Assembly: GCA_001829005.1 (NCBI GenBank)
Contig: MIAG01000004.1
Location: 144,184-208,183 of the forward strand
Source: Sphingobacteriia bacterium RIFOXYC2_FULL_35_18
GTDB lineage: Bacteria > Bacteroidota > Bacteroidia > Chitinophagales > Chitinophagaceae
Length of the DNA: 64,000 nucleotides
Direction of reading: 5' to 3'
Position 1 is the stretch's first letter; every line of letters starts with the position of its first letter. The notes beneath the pieces were generated by a model. That model worked only from the letters and a program-made list of their open reading frames with translations. It did no database searches and had not been told where the DNA came from. A program made the position numbers and the translations under genes. This document shows positions 37,837 to 46,270 of the stretch, one piece after another.

Positions 37837-38856
37837 ATGTTAAAGAAAATTCTAGTTTCTTGCGCATCTTTATGTGCAATGCTAAACGGTTTTGGTCAAA
37901 AAGCAGAACCAATCAAGTCAACAACAACTATTACAGGGTATATAGATGGTTATTTCAGAGCCCTTACAAAAGATGGAGGGGGAACCCATAATAATTTCAC
38001 CAGTTTTACCAATTCGTATAATTCTTTTAATTTGGGAATGGCCAGTATCAAGGTAGATCAAACCTATGGCAAATTTTCTTCTGCACTTGATATTGGCGTT
38101 GGCAAAAGAGTAGACGAATTCTCTTATAACGACAAAGATTTATTGACTAATATTAAACAGGTTACGCTGTCTTACGCTTTTTCAAAGAATTTAAAACTAA
38201 CAGCTGGGAAATTCTCAACACATATTGGTTACGAATTACTAGATGCAACAAGTAATAGGAATTACAGTATGTCGTATGGATTTTCATATGGACCATTCTT
38301 TCATACTGGTTTAAAAGCAGACATTTCATTGGGTGGAAAGTCTGCAATGATGGTTGGGGTAGTTGATCCCACAGATTATTCTACATTTAATAGCAATCCC
38401 AAATACCTTATAGCACAATTTAGTTCCGCATCCAGCAATGATAAAATAAAAGGATTTTTTAATTTCTTGCATGGCGATATCACCACTCAATATAATCTTG
38501 TATTAAGTGCATCATTATCGAGTAAGATAAGTGCTGTTTTTGATGGCAGTATTAACCAACAAAAGAACCCACTAGGAAAAAGTAACTGGAGTTCTCAAGC
38601 ATTTTATTTGAACTATGATTTTTCAGAAAAAATAGGGCTTACTTTAAGAGAAGATTTTTTTAACGACAGACAAAATAATCCAATCGGTATTGGAAATTTA
38701 AATGCAACCACCCTATCTGGGAAATTTAAGTTGAATAAGCTTACCCTTATTCCTGAATTCAGAATAGATAATAGCACTGCCCCTGTATTTAATACTAAAA
38801 CTGGGACAGTTTCTAGCGCTTCCAATTTCTTAGTCGCGGCTGTGTACACTTTTTAA
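37837..38856 (+). CDS. Outer-membrane beta-barrel porin (bbp2/OmpL-like)
   Basis: 339 residues with a signal peptide (cleavage after FGQ, about 21) and amphipathic strands throughout, ending in the aromatic VAAVYTF typical of outer-membrane barrels. The opening TTTITGYIDGYFRALTK and the segments LTAGKFSTHIGYELLD and FSYGPFFHTGLKADI match putative beta-barrel porin-2 proteins. It lies 80 bases after amtB, beyond a hairpin, and in other Bacteroidota such porins also follow amtB; uptake of small nitrogen compounds across the outer membrane is a plausible role but inferred. Confidence 0.7.
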   Translation: MLKKILVSCASLCAMLNGFGQKAEPIKSTTTITGYIDGYFRALTKDGGGTHNNFTSFTNSYNSFNLGMASIKVDQTYGKFSSALDIGVGKRVDEFSYNDKDLLTNIKQVTLSYAFSKNLKLTAGKFSTHIGYELLDATSNRNYSMSYGFSYGPFFHTGLKADISLGGKSAMMVGVVDPTDYSTFNSNPKYLIAQFSSASSNDKIKGFFNFLHGDITTQYNLVLSASLSSKISAVFDGSINQQKNPLGKSNWSSQAFYLNYDFSEKIGLTLREDFFNDRQNNPIGIGNLNATTLSGKFKLNKLTLIPEFRIDNSTAPVFNTKTGTVSSASNFLVAAVYTF

Positions 38857-38920
38857 ACAGAATACAACCACCGGTTATAAATAGAAAATCAAACATCAAA
38901 CAAGCAAAAAGTAGGAAAGG

Positions 38921-38928
38921 TATATTTG
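38921..38928 (+). promoter_or_regulatory. Candidate -7 box upstream of the DUF6268 gene
   Basis: TATATTTG matches TAnnTTTG and lies 27 bases before the ATG at 38956. It argues against the upstream TTG start at 38926, which would overlap it. Confidence 0.45.
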
Positions 38929-38955
38929 TTGTTTACGATATACAAATCATACAAA

Positions 38956-39975
38956 ATGCAATATTACTTATTAGCTTGTTTGATGTTATTTTCTGTTCAT
39001 GTAAATGCACAGATTGACAGTACAGATAATTATGATTACAGTAAATTCGGTGATGCAGAAGGGGTAAAAAGATATGCCACTCAAAAAGTATTGAATCAAA
39101 CACCTCAACGTATTCTAAGTATTGGTTATGAATACCAAGGAGGATTTGCACTTCCAAGTGTTCCACTCGGTGCATTATTACCAGCCTTTCAAAATTTTCA
39201 GGTGAATCAGATTTCTGCAATTCGTGCACAAGCAAATATCCCAGTTGTATCAACCAACAAACTCATTTGGCAAATGGGGGCAAATTATTGGTCTAGTAAA
39301 TATTCAATTGAGAATACAGGAACCAACTCCTTTGCAAGCAGGCTAGATAATCAATCAATGATAACAGCAGGAATTAACACAACTATCTTTAAACCATTAA
39401 ATGAGAAAAAATTTTTAATCCTCCAAGCAAGTGCAGACTTTAATGGGATATTTAAAAACTTTAGTGATATTAATGGGAAAGCACTAACTATTAGTGGTAC
39501 AGCAATATATGGTTGGAAAACTTCCGACAAAAATATGATTGGTGCAGGCTTGTCAAGAACGTATCGCGCAGGACAAATTTTACATATCCCAGTATTACTT
39601 TGGAATAAAACCTTTAATGATCGATGGGGCATGGAATTGTTACTTCCTGCACGTGGTCATTTAAGATATAATTTTTCAACGACCAATATTTTGCAATTGG
39701 GTTTTGAATTGGAAGGCAATCAATTCTGGATGAACTTACCCAACAGTTCAAACGGAGAAGTATTTATTCAAAGAGGAGAATTAAAACCAAGAATAATTTG
39801 GGATAAGAAAATCAGTGGTTTTATTTGGTTCAGCGCGCAAGCCGGGCTAAGATACAACTGGAGATTTGATGTAATGAATGAATACAATGCAAAACAAAGT
39901 AGTCAGCGCTATTTCACAAGCAACTTGGGAAACCCATTGTATTTCAATATTAGTATCAATCTTGTTTCGCCTTAG
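38956..39975 (+). CDS. DUF6268-like outer-membrane beta-barrel protein
   Basis: 339 residues with a signal peptide (MQYYLLACLMLFSVHVNAQ, cleaved near residue 19) and about 12 alternating aromatic/hydrophobic strands, such as ILSIGYEYQGGFALPS, LLLPARGHLRYNFS and FWFSAQ-like segments, as expected for an outer-membrane barrel. The pattern resembles DUF6268 proteins of Bacteroidota; function unknown. The frame extends ten codons to a TTG at 38926, but a promoter box overlaps that point and the ATG gives a clean signal peptide. Confidence 0.6.
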   Translation: MQYYLLACLMLFSVHVNAQIDSTDNYDYSKFGDAEGVKRYATQKVLNQTPQRILSIGYEYQGGFALPSVPLGALLPAFQNFQVNQISAIRAQANIPVVSTNKLIWQMGANYWSSKYSIENTGTNSFASRLDNQSMITAGINTTIFKPLNEKKFLILQASADFNGIFKNFSDINGKALTISGTAIYGWKTSDKNMIGAGLSRTYRAGQILHIPVLLWNKTFNDRWGMELLLPARGHLRYNFSTTNILQLGFELEGNQFWMNLPNSSNGEVFIQRGELKPRIIWDKKISGFIWFSAQAGLRYNWRFDVMNEYNAKQSSQRYFTSNLGNPLYFNISINLVSP

Positions 39976-39995
39976 AAATCAGGTATTGTTAAACC

Positions 39996-40454
39996 CTATT
40001 TTGCCACTTGTCTAGTCCAAGTATCGGTTCTACCAATTAAAGACACCCCAATAAAACCTCTTACTTCAAGTGTATTGGCATTGATTAATTTCATGGTACA
40101 AGAATAAGTATTACCATTTTTAGGATCATAGATATTTCCTTCGTCCCAAATATTTTTCTCCTTAAAAGAAAAGCCCCAAATATTCACTAGGCCAAGAATA
40201 GGTCTAGTCCGATTGGCTTCCTCAGAATGGTTCTTATCTAATTTTGGTTTTCCCGTTTCTGGATCATTCGGTTCTTTTAACCAAACTATTTTCCCTTGGA
40301 ACTTTTCACCATTCTTATAAATGCGAACCATTGCATTTCCATCACCTGTTTTCCAAACGCCAATAATTGCACTAGAATCATCTTGAATCAATAAAAAACT
40401 TTGCAACACCACCAATGAAAAAATAACCATTAAACTCTTAATAAGCCGAATCAT
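39996..40454 (-). CDS. DUF2147 family exported protein
   Basis: 152 residues with an N-terminal signal (about 1-22). The mature part follows the DUF2147 lipocalin-like pattern: IIGVWKTGDGNAMVRIYKNG, GKIVWLKEPNDPETGKPKLD, then GNIYDPKNGNTYSC and a C-terminal LEVRGFIGVSLIGRTDTW. The family's function is not established; members are periplasmic. It converges with the DUF6268 gene. The 150 bases between its start and the tmRNA hold only the shared terminator. Confidence 0.85.
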   Translation of the reverse strand: MIRLIKSLMVIFSLVVLQSFLLIQDDSSAIIGVWKTGDGNAMVRIYKNGEKFQGKIVWLKEPNDPETGKPKLDKNHSEEANRTRPILGLVNIWGFSFKEKNIWDEGNIYDPKNGNTYSCTMKLINANTLEVRGFIGVSLIGRTDTWTRQVAK

Positions 40455-40563
40455 TCTGTCTAATTAATTTATGATGATTTAAATTTATTACAGACCATAA
40501 ATATCCTTAAGTTTCTTGCTACTTATAGTGCAGATTTAAACAACAGGGTTGTAAGATAACTAT

Positions 40564-40597
40564 AAGAAAACCCAATCAAAATTGATTGGGTTTTCTT
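40564..40597 (-). terminator. Terminator downstream of tmRNA, palindromic
   Basis: A 15-pair perfect stem AAGAAAACCCAATCA / TGATTGGGTTTTCTT with a short A/T loop. Read on the minus strand it comes 7 bases after the tmRNA 3' end, and its T-rich right arm supplies the U-tract. Because it is palindromic it could also act on the plus strand. Confidence 0.8.
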
Positions 40598-40604
40598 GTC
40601 TTAG

Positions 40605-40973
40605 TGGAGCCGACCGGACTCGAACCGGTGTCCAAACATCGTGACCATTAGCTTTCTACATGCTTATTTCTTTATTAGTTGTAGGCGACGAACCGGAAAA
40701 GAACAAACCAATTCATCACTTAGCTGGATAATCTTAAGCAATAGGCACAGCCTACTATTGCAGCATCTCCTTTTGTTTTGAGTCGGCGGCGGCACATGGA
40801 AAGAAGCGAACCTGTGCGGCGGCCCAAATGGTTACTTAATCACTGATTAAGCAGCCATGGCATACTGAGTATTGCCAATTAATGGTTGAATATTCAGATT
40901 AAAGTGCTAATTATCCAACGCACTGCATGCTTACACCAACCGTAACCTATGCTGTCAAAACCAAAACGGCCCC
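40605..40973 (-). ncRNA. ssrA: Transfer-messenger RNA
   Basis: Rescues stalled ribosomes by acting as tRNA-Ala and then as mRNA for a degradation tag. On the minus strand the 5' end GGGGCCG pairs with the 3' CGGCTCC, including the G3-U wobble that alanyl-tRNA synthetase requires, and the T-arm GGTTCGAGTCC sits before the 3' end. The CCA end is not fully encoded (CTA follows the discriminator A). The tag reading frame resumes at GGC and encodes GNTQYAMAA before TAA, in line with Bacteroidota tags. The 5' end lies 6 bases after the rseP stop, and a strong terminator follows the 3' end. Confidence 0.95.
40847..40876 (-). other. tmRNA tag-peptide reading frame
   Basis: Codons GGC AAT ACT CAG TAT GCC ATG GCT GCT TAA give the tag GNTQYAMAA (the charged Ala is added before it). 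The YAMAA end is the degradation signal read by ClpXP-type proteases. Confidence 0.85.
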
Positions 40974-40979
40974 GTAAGT

Positions 40980-42329
40980 CTATTTAAATAATCTCCAAAA
41001 GTCTAACCCCAAAGCGTATGCCATTAATCCCATAAGGAGGATCATTCCTGCCATTTGGGCATATTCCATGAATTTATCGCCAGGTTTTCTTCCAGAAACC
41101 ATTTCATACAATGTAAATAAAGCATGACCTCCATCTAATGCAGGAATTGGCAGAATATTCATAAATGCCAAAACAATGGAGAAAATACCTGTCAAAGTCC
41201 AAAAACGTTCCCAATCCCAAACTCCCGGGAAAGTGTTTCCAATACTAATTACACTACCTAAAGAATCACTGGCATTTACTTTACCAGTAAATAATTGTTT
41301 TAGACCAGTTACATAACGATCTAAAGTTTCCCAACAACGGGTAAAACCAATTGGAATAGAAGCCATTAAATCATATTGAATATGCTCTGTACCTAATATA
41401 GTAAGAGGGCTAACTTGGAAAAAACCAATTGCACCTTTATCATTCACCAATGCCTTTATTTGAACCGTATCCTTACCTCTAATTGCAGTTAATTGTGCAA
41501 CCGTATTTGCAGCCGATTTTTTTAATTGATCAAACTCTTGATAATAGGTAAATGGTTTCCCATTCATAGCAATCAAAGTATCCCCTTTTCTTAATTCCCC
41601 AGAATTGAAAACTGCAGTACTACTAACAGAATCAACAATTACCGGGTATTGTGGAACAAGCATCCCACTAAACTTTTTTTGTTCTACAATTTTTTGCATG
41701 AAACTTTCGGGAACCTCAATTTCAATAGATTGGCCATCTCTAATAACTGTTAATTTTTTAGCTTCAGTCAAAACCAATTCAGATTCGATTGATCCAAAAT
41801 TTTCAATGGTTTTACCATCCATTGCAACAACATTATCGCCGTCTTTTAATCCTATAGACTTACCCAGTGAATCTACATGAACACCATATTTTAAATTCTT
41901 TACAGGCAACTGTTCATCTCCCCAGTACCAAGTGATTCCAATAAATATTACTATAGCTAAGAGTATATTTACAACAACACCACCCACCATAATAATTAAT
42001 CTTTGCCAAGCTGGCTTAGACCTGAATTCCCAAGGTTCAGCAGGTTTTTTCATTTGCTCTTTATCCATGCTTTCATCTATCATCCCGGCAATTTTTACAT
42101 AGCCTCCAAATGGAATCCATCCCAACCCATATTCAGTATCACCCTTTTTCTTTTTAAATAAACTAAACCATGGATCAAAGAATAAATAGAATTTATCTAC
42201 CCTACAACCAAACCATTTTGCAGGCAAAAAATGTCCTAGTTCGTGTAAAACAACCAATATGGAGAATGATAAAATAAACTGGCCAGCTTTTACTCCAACA
42301 CTTGCCCAATCAATAGCTAATAACATCAT
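40980..42329 (-). CDS. rseP: RIP zinc metalloprotease (site-2 protease)
   Basis: 449 residues, intramembrane protease. It cuts anti-sigma factors or signal-peptide remnants within the inner membrane. The HExxH zinc site is HELGH (29-33) in the first helix, and the third-ligand motif NILPIPALDGGH is near 395. Two PDZ-type modules (about 130-210 and 220-290, with DSLGKSIGLKDGDNVVAMDG and FNSGELRKGDTLIAMNG) lie between the helices. Its stop is only 6 bases from the mature tmRNA 5' end, and it follows dxr on the same strand by 32 bases, an arrangement common in bacteria. Confidence 0.93.
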   Translation of the reverse strand: MMLLAIDWASVGVKAGQFILSFSILVVLHELGHFLPAKWFGCRVDKFYLFFDPWFSLFKKKKGDTEYGLGWIPFGGYVKIAGMIDESMDKEQMKKPAEPWEFRSKPAWQRLIIMVGGVVVNILLAIVIFIGITWYWGDEQLPVKNLKYGVHVDSLGKSIGLKDGDNVVAMDGKTIENFGSIESELVLTEAKKLTVIRDGQSIEIEVPESFMQKIVEQKKFSGMLVPQYPVIVDSVSSTAVFNSGELRKGDTLIAMNGKPFTYYQEFDQLKKSAANTVAQLTAIRGKDTVQIKALVNDKGAIGFFQVSPLTILGTEHIQYDLMASIPIGFTRCWETLDRYVTGLKQLFTGKVNASDSLGSVISIGNTFPGVWDWERFWTLTGIFSIVLAFMNILPIPALDGGHALFTLYEMVSGRKPGDKFMEYAQMAGMILLMGLMAYALGLDFWRLFK

Positions 42330-42361
42330 ATAAAACCCCTTCTTTTTTGCTCAATTAATAA

Positions 42362-43519
42362 TTACATATGTAATAGAGAAGCCGCAAAGTTACGTGCCTC
42401 AGCGTCGCTGTCAAAATAGTCCTGTAAAGTTGGCTTTTCAATAAAAGCAATTTTATTCATGGTTTGTTCAACTACTTCGGTCATATCTAAAAACCCAATT
42501 CTGTTTCTAAGAAATGCAAATACTGCCATTTCATTGGCCGCATTCATAACACAAGCCATATTCCCACCCTTATATAAAGCCTCAGTTGCTAAAGCAAGAT
42601 TTCTAAACGTTTTCATATCTGGTTCTTCAAAAGTTAAAGTGCCAGGTTTTTTAAAATCATACCGAGGAAAGTTATTAGCAATCCGTTGAGGAAAAGCCAA
42701 CGCATATTGAATAGGCAATTTCATATCAGGTAAGCCCATTTGTGCTTTGATACTTCCATCTTCAAATTGAACCATACTATGAATAATACTTTGAGGATGA
42801 ATGACCACTTGAATTTGATGGGCCTCTAAATTAAACAACCACTTTGCTTCAATCATTTCAAGACCCTTATTCATCAATGTTGCAGAATCAATGGTGATTT
42901 TTGCTCCCATACTCCAATTTGGATGTTGCAAAGCATGGTCTCTTTTTACGTTAACTAAGAAATTTGGCTTTTTCCCTAAAAAAGGTCCGCCACTTGCAGT
43001 TAAAATAATTTTCTCAATTTTATTTCTACCCTCTCCCACCAAACATTGAAAAATAGCAGAATGCTCGCTATCCACAGGTATTACTGCCACTCGCTTTTCT
43101 GCCGCTTTTTGCATAACCAAATCTCCAGCAACCACCAAAGTTTCTTTATTAGCCAGCGCAATAGGCTTCCCCAATTCAATTGCATTTAAAGTAGGTTTCA
43201 ATCCTGCATAACCTACAATAGCAGCCAACATCATATCGTAACAATCAATGGAAGCTGCTTCTGCTAACGCATCTTCTCCGGCAAATACTTTAATACTTGT
43301 TTGAGCAAGAGCTGCTTTTACAGTTTGGTATTTTTTTTCATCCCCAATTACTACAATATTTGGATTAAAAAGCATTGCTTGTTTTATTAACAACTCATCA
43401 TTACTTTGAGCAGTAAGAATTTCTGCACTAAACAATTCAGGATTGGCTTTTATGACATCCAGGGCTTGAGTTCCAATAGATCCAGTGGAACCAAATATGG
43501 CAATGCGTTTTTGACTCAT
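42362..43519 (-). CDS. dxr: 1-deoxy-D-xylulose 5-phosphate reductoisomerase
   Basis: 385 residues. Converts DXP to 2-C-methylerythritol 4-phosphate with NADPH, the second step of MEP isoprenoid synthesis. The NADPH motif GSTGSIGTQALDVI, the NKETLVVAG stretch, the metal-binding DSEHSAIFQCL and the SGGPFLGK/HPNWSMGAKITIDSATLMNKGLE-type segments are all present. The frame extends 18 codons to 43573, but that leader is atypical and the ATG at 43519 (MSQKRIAIFG) gives the normal family length. Likely one operon with rseP. Confidence 0.95.
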   Translation of the reverse strand: MSQKRIAIFGSTGSIGTQALDVIKANPELFSAEILTAQSNDELLIKQAMLFNPNIVVIGDEKKYQTVKAALAQTSIKVFAGEDALAEAASIDCYDMMLAAIVGYAGLKPTLNAIELGKPIALANKETLVVAGDLVMQKAAEKRVAVIPVDSEHSAIFQCLVGEGRNKIEKIILTASGGPFLGKKPNFLVNVKRDHALQHPNWSMGAKITIDSATLMNKGLEMIEAKWLFNLEAHQIQVVIHPQSIIHSMVQFEDGSIKAQMGLPDMKLPIQYALAFPQRIANNFPRYDFKKPGTLTFEEPDMKTFRNLALATEALYKGGNMACVMNAANEMAVFAFLRNRIGFLDMTEVVEQTMNKIAFIEKPTLQDYFDSDAEARNFAASLLHM

Positions 43520-43581
43520 AGGTATATTATCCTTTATAATTGGAATTGGGCATAGATACACAATATATGCCAAAATTTTCC

Positions 43582-45087
43582 TTACTCATTCTCAGGTTGT
43601 ACAAATTGCACCAACTGATTGGCAATTTTTCTGTCGTTGCTTAATCTAGGGACTTTATTTTGCCCTCCCAGTTTTCCAATTGATTTCATATAATCAATAA
43701 ATCCATTTTTATGCACCACCCTTATTTTTAGAGGCAACAAAATATTCCCTTTCATCAAATCTTGGTAATACACATTCTTATTACTTAATGAATCATTCAG
43801 ATATTGGGCAAATTCATTCATATCATTAGGCAGAGATTCAAATTCAATAAACCATTCATGATAGCTCTTTCCTTCACCTTGTTGAATCATGGGTGCCACA
43901 GTAAATTCAGTCACTTTCGCAGGATGTACCTCTAGCGTAGATTTTAGAGCAGCTTCAACTTCTTCTCCAATTACATGTTCGCCAAAAGCAGAAATAAAAT
44001 GCTTTGTTCTACCTGTAACGATTATCCTAAAGGGATTTAAACTGACGAATTTGATAGTGTCTCCAATATTATAGCCCCACAGTCCTGCATTACTATTAAT
44101 GATCAATGCGTAATTCTCGCCTAGCTTTACATCTTTCAAGCTGAGTCTAGTAGGAAATTCATTGAAAATTTCACCAGCAGGAATAAACTCAAAATAAATA
44201 CCACTATTGGTATTTAATAGCATACCCTCTTGGTCTTGGGTATCTTGAAACGCAAAGAAACCCTCACTGGCAGGAAACAATTCAATTGAATCAATTTTTT
44301 TCCCAATGCTTTCAAAAAGCCTGGCCTTATAAGGTTCAAAATTAACACCCCCTTGAACCATTATACTGAAATGAGGAAATAAAGTCGCAATATTTTTACC
44401 CGTTTTTTCTATCAACCTGTCAAAATACATTTGCATCCATGGGGGAATACCACTAATTAAAGTCATGTCTTTATTAATGGTCTCCGCTACAATTTTATCG
44501 AGCTTGGTTTCCCAATCCTCAATACAATTGGTTTCAAAACTGGGTAATTGATTAGACCTTAAATAAGCAGGAATATGATGATTCACGATTCCACTTAATC
44601 TTCCAGTAGGAATTGTACCAGTTCTTTCCAAAACAGGGGATCCGCTCAAAAAAATCATTTTCCCATTTGCAAAAGCGGTATTACCAGTTTCAGCCATATA
44701 ACAAAAAAGCGCATTTCTAGCGGTTTGAATATGATTAGGTATAGACTCTTTGGTAATTGGTATATACTTTACTCCACTTGTGGTTCCGCTGGTTTTAGCA
44801 AAATAGATGGGCTTCCCTTTCCAAAGCACATTTGCTTTACCCTGCTTAATCTGTTCAATATAAGGCTTGATTAATTCATAATCTCTTATAGGGACTGCTT
44901 GTGTAAAAGCTGCATGGTCTGCAACTTGGTCTAATAAATGGTCTTTCCCAAATTGGGTACCTGCACCATGTTTTAATAAGGACCTAAAGATGATTTCCTG
45001 GTGTTGAACAGCCTGCATCATCGATTTTCGGGTCTTATTATATATTACATTGGCAAAGGGTTTTGCCAGCAAAGATTTAAAGTTCAT
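43582..45087 (-). CDS. GH3 auxin-responsive-promoter-like adenylating enzyme
   Basis: 501 residues of the GH3 branch of the acyl-adenylate superfamily. The ATP-binding loop KTSGTTSGVKYIPIT (about 107-121) and the later YALIINSNAGLWGYNIGDTIKF and VTGRTKHFISAFGEHV segments are typical. Plant GH3 proteins conjugate amino acids to hormones; bacterial members are common in Bacteroidota, but their acid and amine substrates are unknown. A TAnnTTTG box lies 25 bases before its ATG. It is divergent from rplU and ends 62 bases before the dxr start. Confidence 0.85.
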   Translation of the reverse strand: MNFKSLLAKPFANVIYNKTRKSMMQAVQHQEIIFRSLLKHGAGTQFGKDHLLDQVADHAAFTQAVPIRDYELIKPYIEQIKQGKANVLWKGKPIYFAKTSGTTSGVKYIPITKESIPNHIQTARNALFCYMAETGNTAFANGKMIFLSGSPVLERTGTIPTGRLSGIVNHHIPAYLRSNQLPSFETNCIEDWETKLDKIVAETINKDMTLISGIPPWMQMYFDRLIEKTGKNIATLFPHFSIMVQGGVNFEPYKARLFESIGKKIDSIELFPASEGFFAFQDTQDQEGMLLNTNSGIYFEFIPAGEIFNEFPTRLSLKDVKLGENYALIINSNAGLWGYNIGDTIKFVSLNPFRIIVTGRTKHFISAFGEHVIGEEVEAALKSTLEVHPAKVTEFTVAPMIQQGEGKSYHEWFIEFESLPNDMNEFAQYLNDSLSNKNVYYQDLMKGNILLPLKIRVVHKNGFIDYMKSIGKLGGQNKVPRLSNDRKIANQLVQFVQPENE

Positions 45088-45111
45088 AGGCTAAAATTGA
45101 TACCAGAATAA

Positions 45112-45119
45112 CAAAAATA
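45112..45119 (-). promoter_or_regulatory. Candidate -7 box of the GH3-like gene
   Basis: TATTTTTG on the minus strand matches TAnnTTTG, 24 bases before the ATG. No -33 element is obvious. Confidence 0.45.
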
Positions 45120-45182
45120 GGCTTATCATCGCCGGTTTAGGCTGCTTTGTCCCTAAATTTGCAATAATTTATTTCGAAATTC

Positions 45183-45215
45183 TTTGTGATATATCCCTTG
45201 AAAACCTTACCTTTG
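45183..45215 (+). promoter_or_regulatory. Promoter of rplU-rpmA
   Basis: TTTG at 45183-45186 and TACCTTTG at 45208-45215 match both elements of the Bacteroidota promoter with 21 bases between them, the usual spacing. Transcription would start near 45222, giving a short leader to the ATG at 45237. A second TAnnTTTG (TAATTTTG, 45222-45229) is too close to the start codon to be the main one. Confidence 0.75.
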
Positions 45216-45236
45216 CCGTCCTAATTTTGGACAGCT

Positions 45237-45542
45237 ATGTTAGCAATAGTAAAAATCGCAGGTCAACAATTTAAAGTACAAGAAGGTCAAAATTTGTACG
45301 TTCCCCACCTGCAGGGTAAAACCGGAGACAAAGTAGAGTTTAACGATGTACTGTTCGTAGACAACGGCGGTAACATTTCAACAGGAGCTGCTGTTAAAGC
45401 AACTGTGAAAGCGGAAATCGTTAGCGACCTGGTACAAGGCGAAAAAGTGATCGCCTTTAAAATGAAAAGAAGAAAGGGCTTTCGTAAGAAGCACGGACAC
45501 AGAACTCATTATACCAGAATTAAAATCGAAAGCATCGCTTAG
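45237..45542 (+). CDS. rplU: 50S ribosomal protein L21
   Basis: 101 residues, normal for L21, which binds 23S rRNA in the large subunit. The conserved opening MLAIVKIAGQQFKVQEGQ and the C-terminal FKMKRRKGFRKKHGHR rRNA-binding stretch are clear. Preceded by a two-element promoter and followed by rpmA 48 bases downstream, with a small hairpin between them. Confidence 0.97.
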   Translation: MLAIVKIAGQQFKVQEGQNLYVPHLQGKTGDKVEFNDVLFVDNGGNISTGAAVKATVKAEIVSDLVQGEKVIAFKMKRRKGFRKKHGHRTHYTRIKIESIA

Positions 45543-45553
45543 TAATTAACACT

Positions 45554-45573
45554 TTATCGGAGTAATCCGATAA
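45554..45573 (+). other. Hairpin with GUAA tetraloop between rplU and rpmA
   Basis: TTATCGGA (45554-45561) and TCCGATAA (45566-45573) form a perfect 8-pair stem closed by GTAA, a GNRA-type tetraloop. There is no T-tract, so it is not a terminator; it may be an RNA-processing, stability or protein-binding site. Confidence 0.55.
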
Positions 45574-45590
45574 TTTAAAATCATACAATT

Positions 45591-45857
45591 ATGGCACACA
45601 AAAAAGGGGAAGGTAGTGTTAAGAACGGTCGTGATTCTCAGAGCAAACGCTTAGGTGTAAAAATCTATGGTGGACAGCCTGCATTATCTGGCAACATTAT
45701 CATTCGTCAAAGAGGAACCCAATACCACCCTGGCAAGAACGTTGGAGTTGGTACAGACTTCACATTATTCGCATTAACTGATGGTGTTGTTGAATTCAAA
45801 AAAGGAAAATCAGATAGAACAACAGTATCTGTTTTACCTGCAGAAGCTACTGCATAA
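45591..45857 (+). CDS. rpmA: 50S ribosomal protein L27
   Basis: 88 residues. L27 reaches the peptidyl-transferase centre with its N-terminal tail, which is [16 protein letters not shown] here, the Bacteroidota form with GEG. No extra N-terminal residues needing protease removal, as in Firmicutes, are present. The core segment [18 protein letters not shown] is typical. Co-transcribed with rplU. Confidence 0.97.
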   Translation: MAHKKGEGSVKNGRDSQSKRLGVKIYGGQPALSGNIIIRQRGTQYHPGKNVGVGTDFTLFALTDGVVEFKKGKSDRTTVSVLPAEATA

Positions 45858-45931
45858 AAAATATTTTTTGTAGTTCCAAATAAGATTTTTATTTTTAATG
45901 TATTATTTACTAACCATTAAATCTAAAAAAC

Positions 45932-46168
45932 ATGGCAACTGCAAAAAAAGCCGCTCCTAAAAAAGCTGCAAAAAAAGCTGCACCAAAAAAAGCCGCTGCT
46001 CCTAAGAAAGCTGCTGCAAAAAAAGCCGCTCCTAAAAAAGCTGCTAAGAAAGCTGCTCCTAAAAAGGCTGCTGCAAAAAAAGCTGCTCCTAAAAAAGCCG
46101 CTAAGAAAGCTGCTCCTAAAAAAGCTGCTAAGAAAGCCGCTCCTAAGAAAGCTGCAAAGAAGAAGTAA
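45932..46168 (+). CDS. Histone H1-like Lys/Ala/Pro repeat protein
   Basis: 78 residues made almost entirely of Lys, Ala and Pro in repeats of the type KKAAPKKAA and KKAAKKAAPKK. This matches the C-terminal tail of histone H1 and the HCT-type bacterial histone-like proteins, which bind and compact DNA through charge. There is no globular domain. The coding DNA is itself a tandem array of GCTCCTAAAAAAGCTGC-like units, so length is expected to vary between strains. It lies 74 bases after rpmA and ends 37 bases before a good terminator, so it may be expressed with the ribosomal genes or on its own. Confidence 0.75.
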   Translation: MATAKKAAPKKAAKKAAPKKAAAPKKAAAKKAAPKKAAKKAAPKKAAAKKAAPKKAAKKAAPKKAAKKAAPKKAAKKK

Positions 46169-46205
46169 TTCTCTTCTTATTTCTCAAGCAGAAATAGATT
46201 TAATG

Positions 46206-46233
46206 CCCGTTCCAATTTTGGAACGGGTTTTTT
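46206..46233 (+). terminator. Rho-independent terminator after the histone-like gene
   Basis: CCCGTTCC (46206-46213) pairs with GGAACGGG (46220-46227) and is followed by six T residues (46228-46233); the stem can extend by two A-T pairs. Confidence 0.9.
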
Positions 46234-46270
46234 ATTTGACTAAACGCATTCAAGTTCATAATTTTCCAGT

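Noticed and set aside
40605..40680. A tRNA gene suggested by the T-arm and acceptor sequence
   Set aside because: The matching 5' acceptor strand lies about 350 bases away and encloses a tag reading frame, so this is the tRNA-like part of tmRNA.
45932..46168. Regular DNA repeats that could suggest a CRISPR or satellite array
   Set aside because: The repeats stay in one reading frame, encode a continuous Lys-Ala-Pro protein with start and stop, and have no unique spacers.
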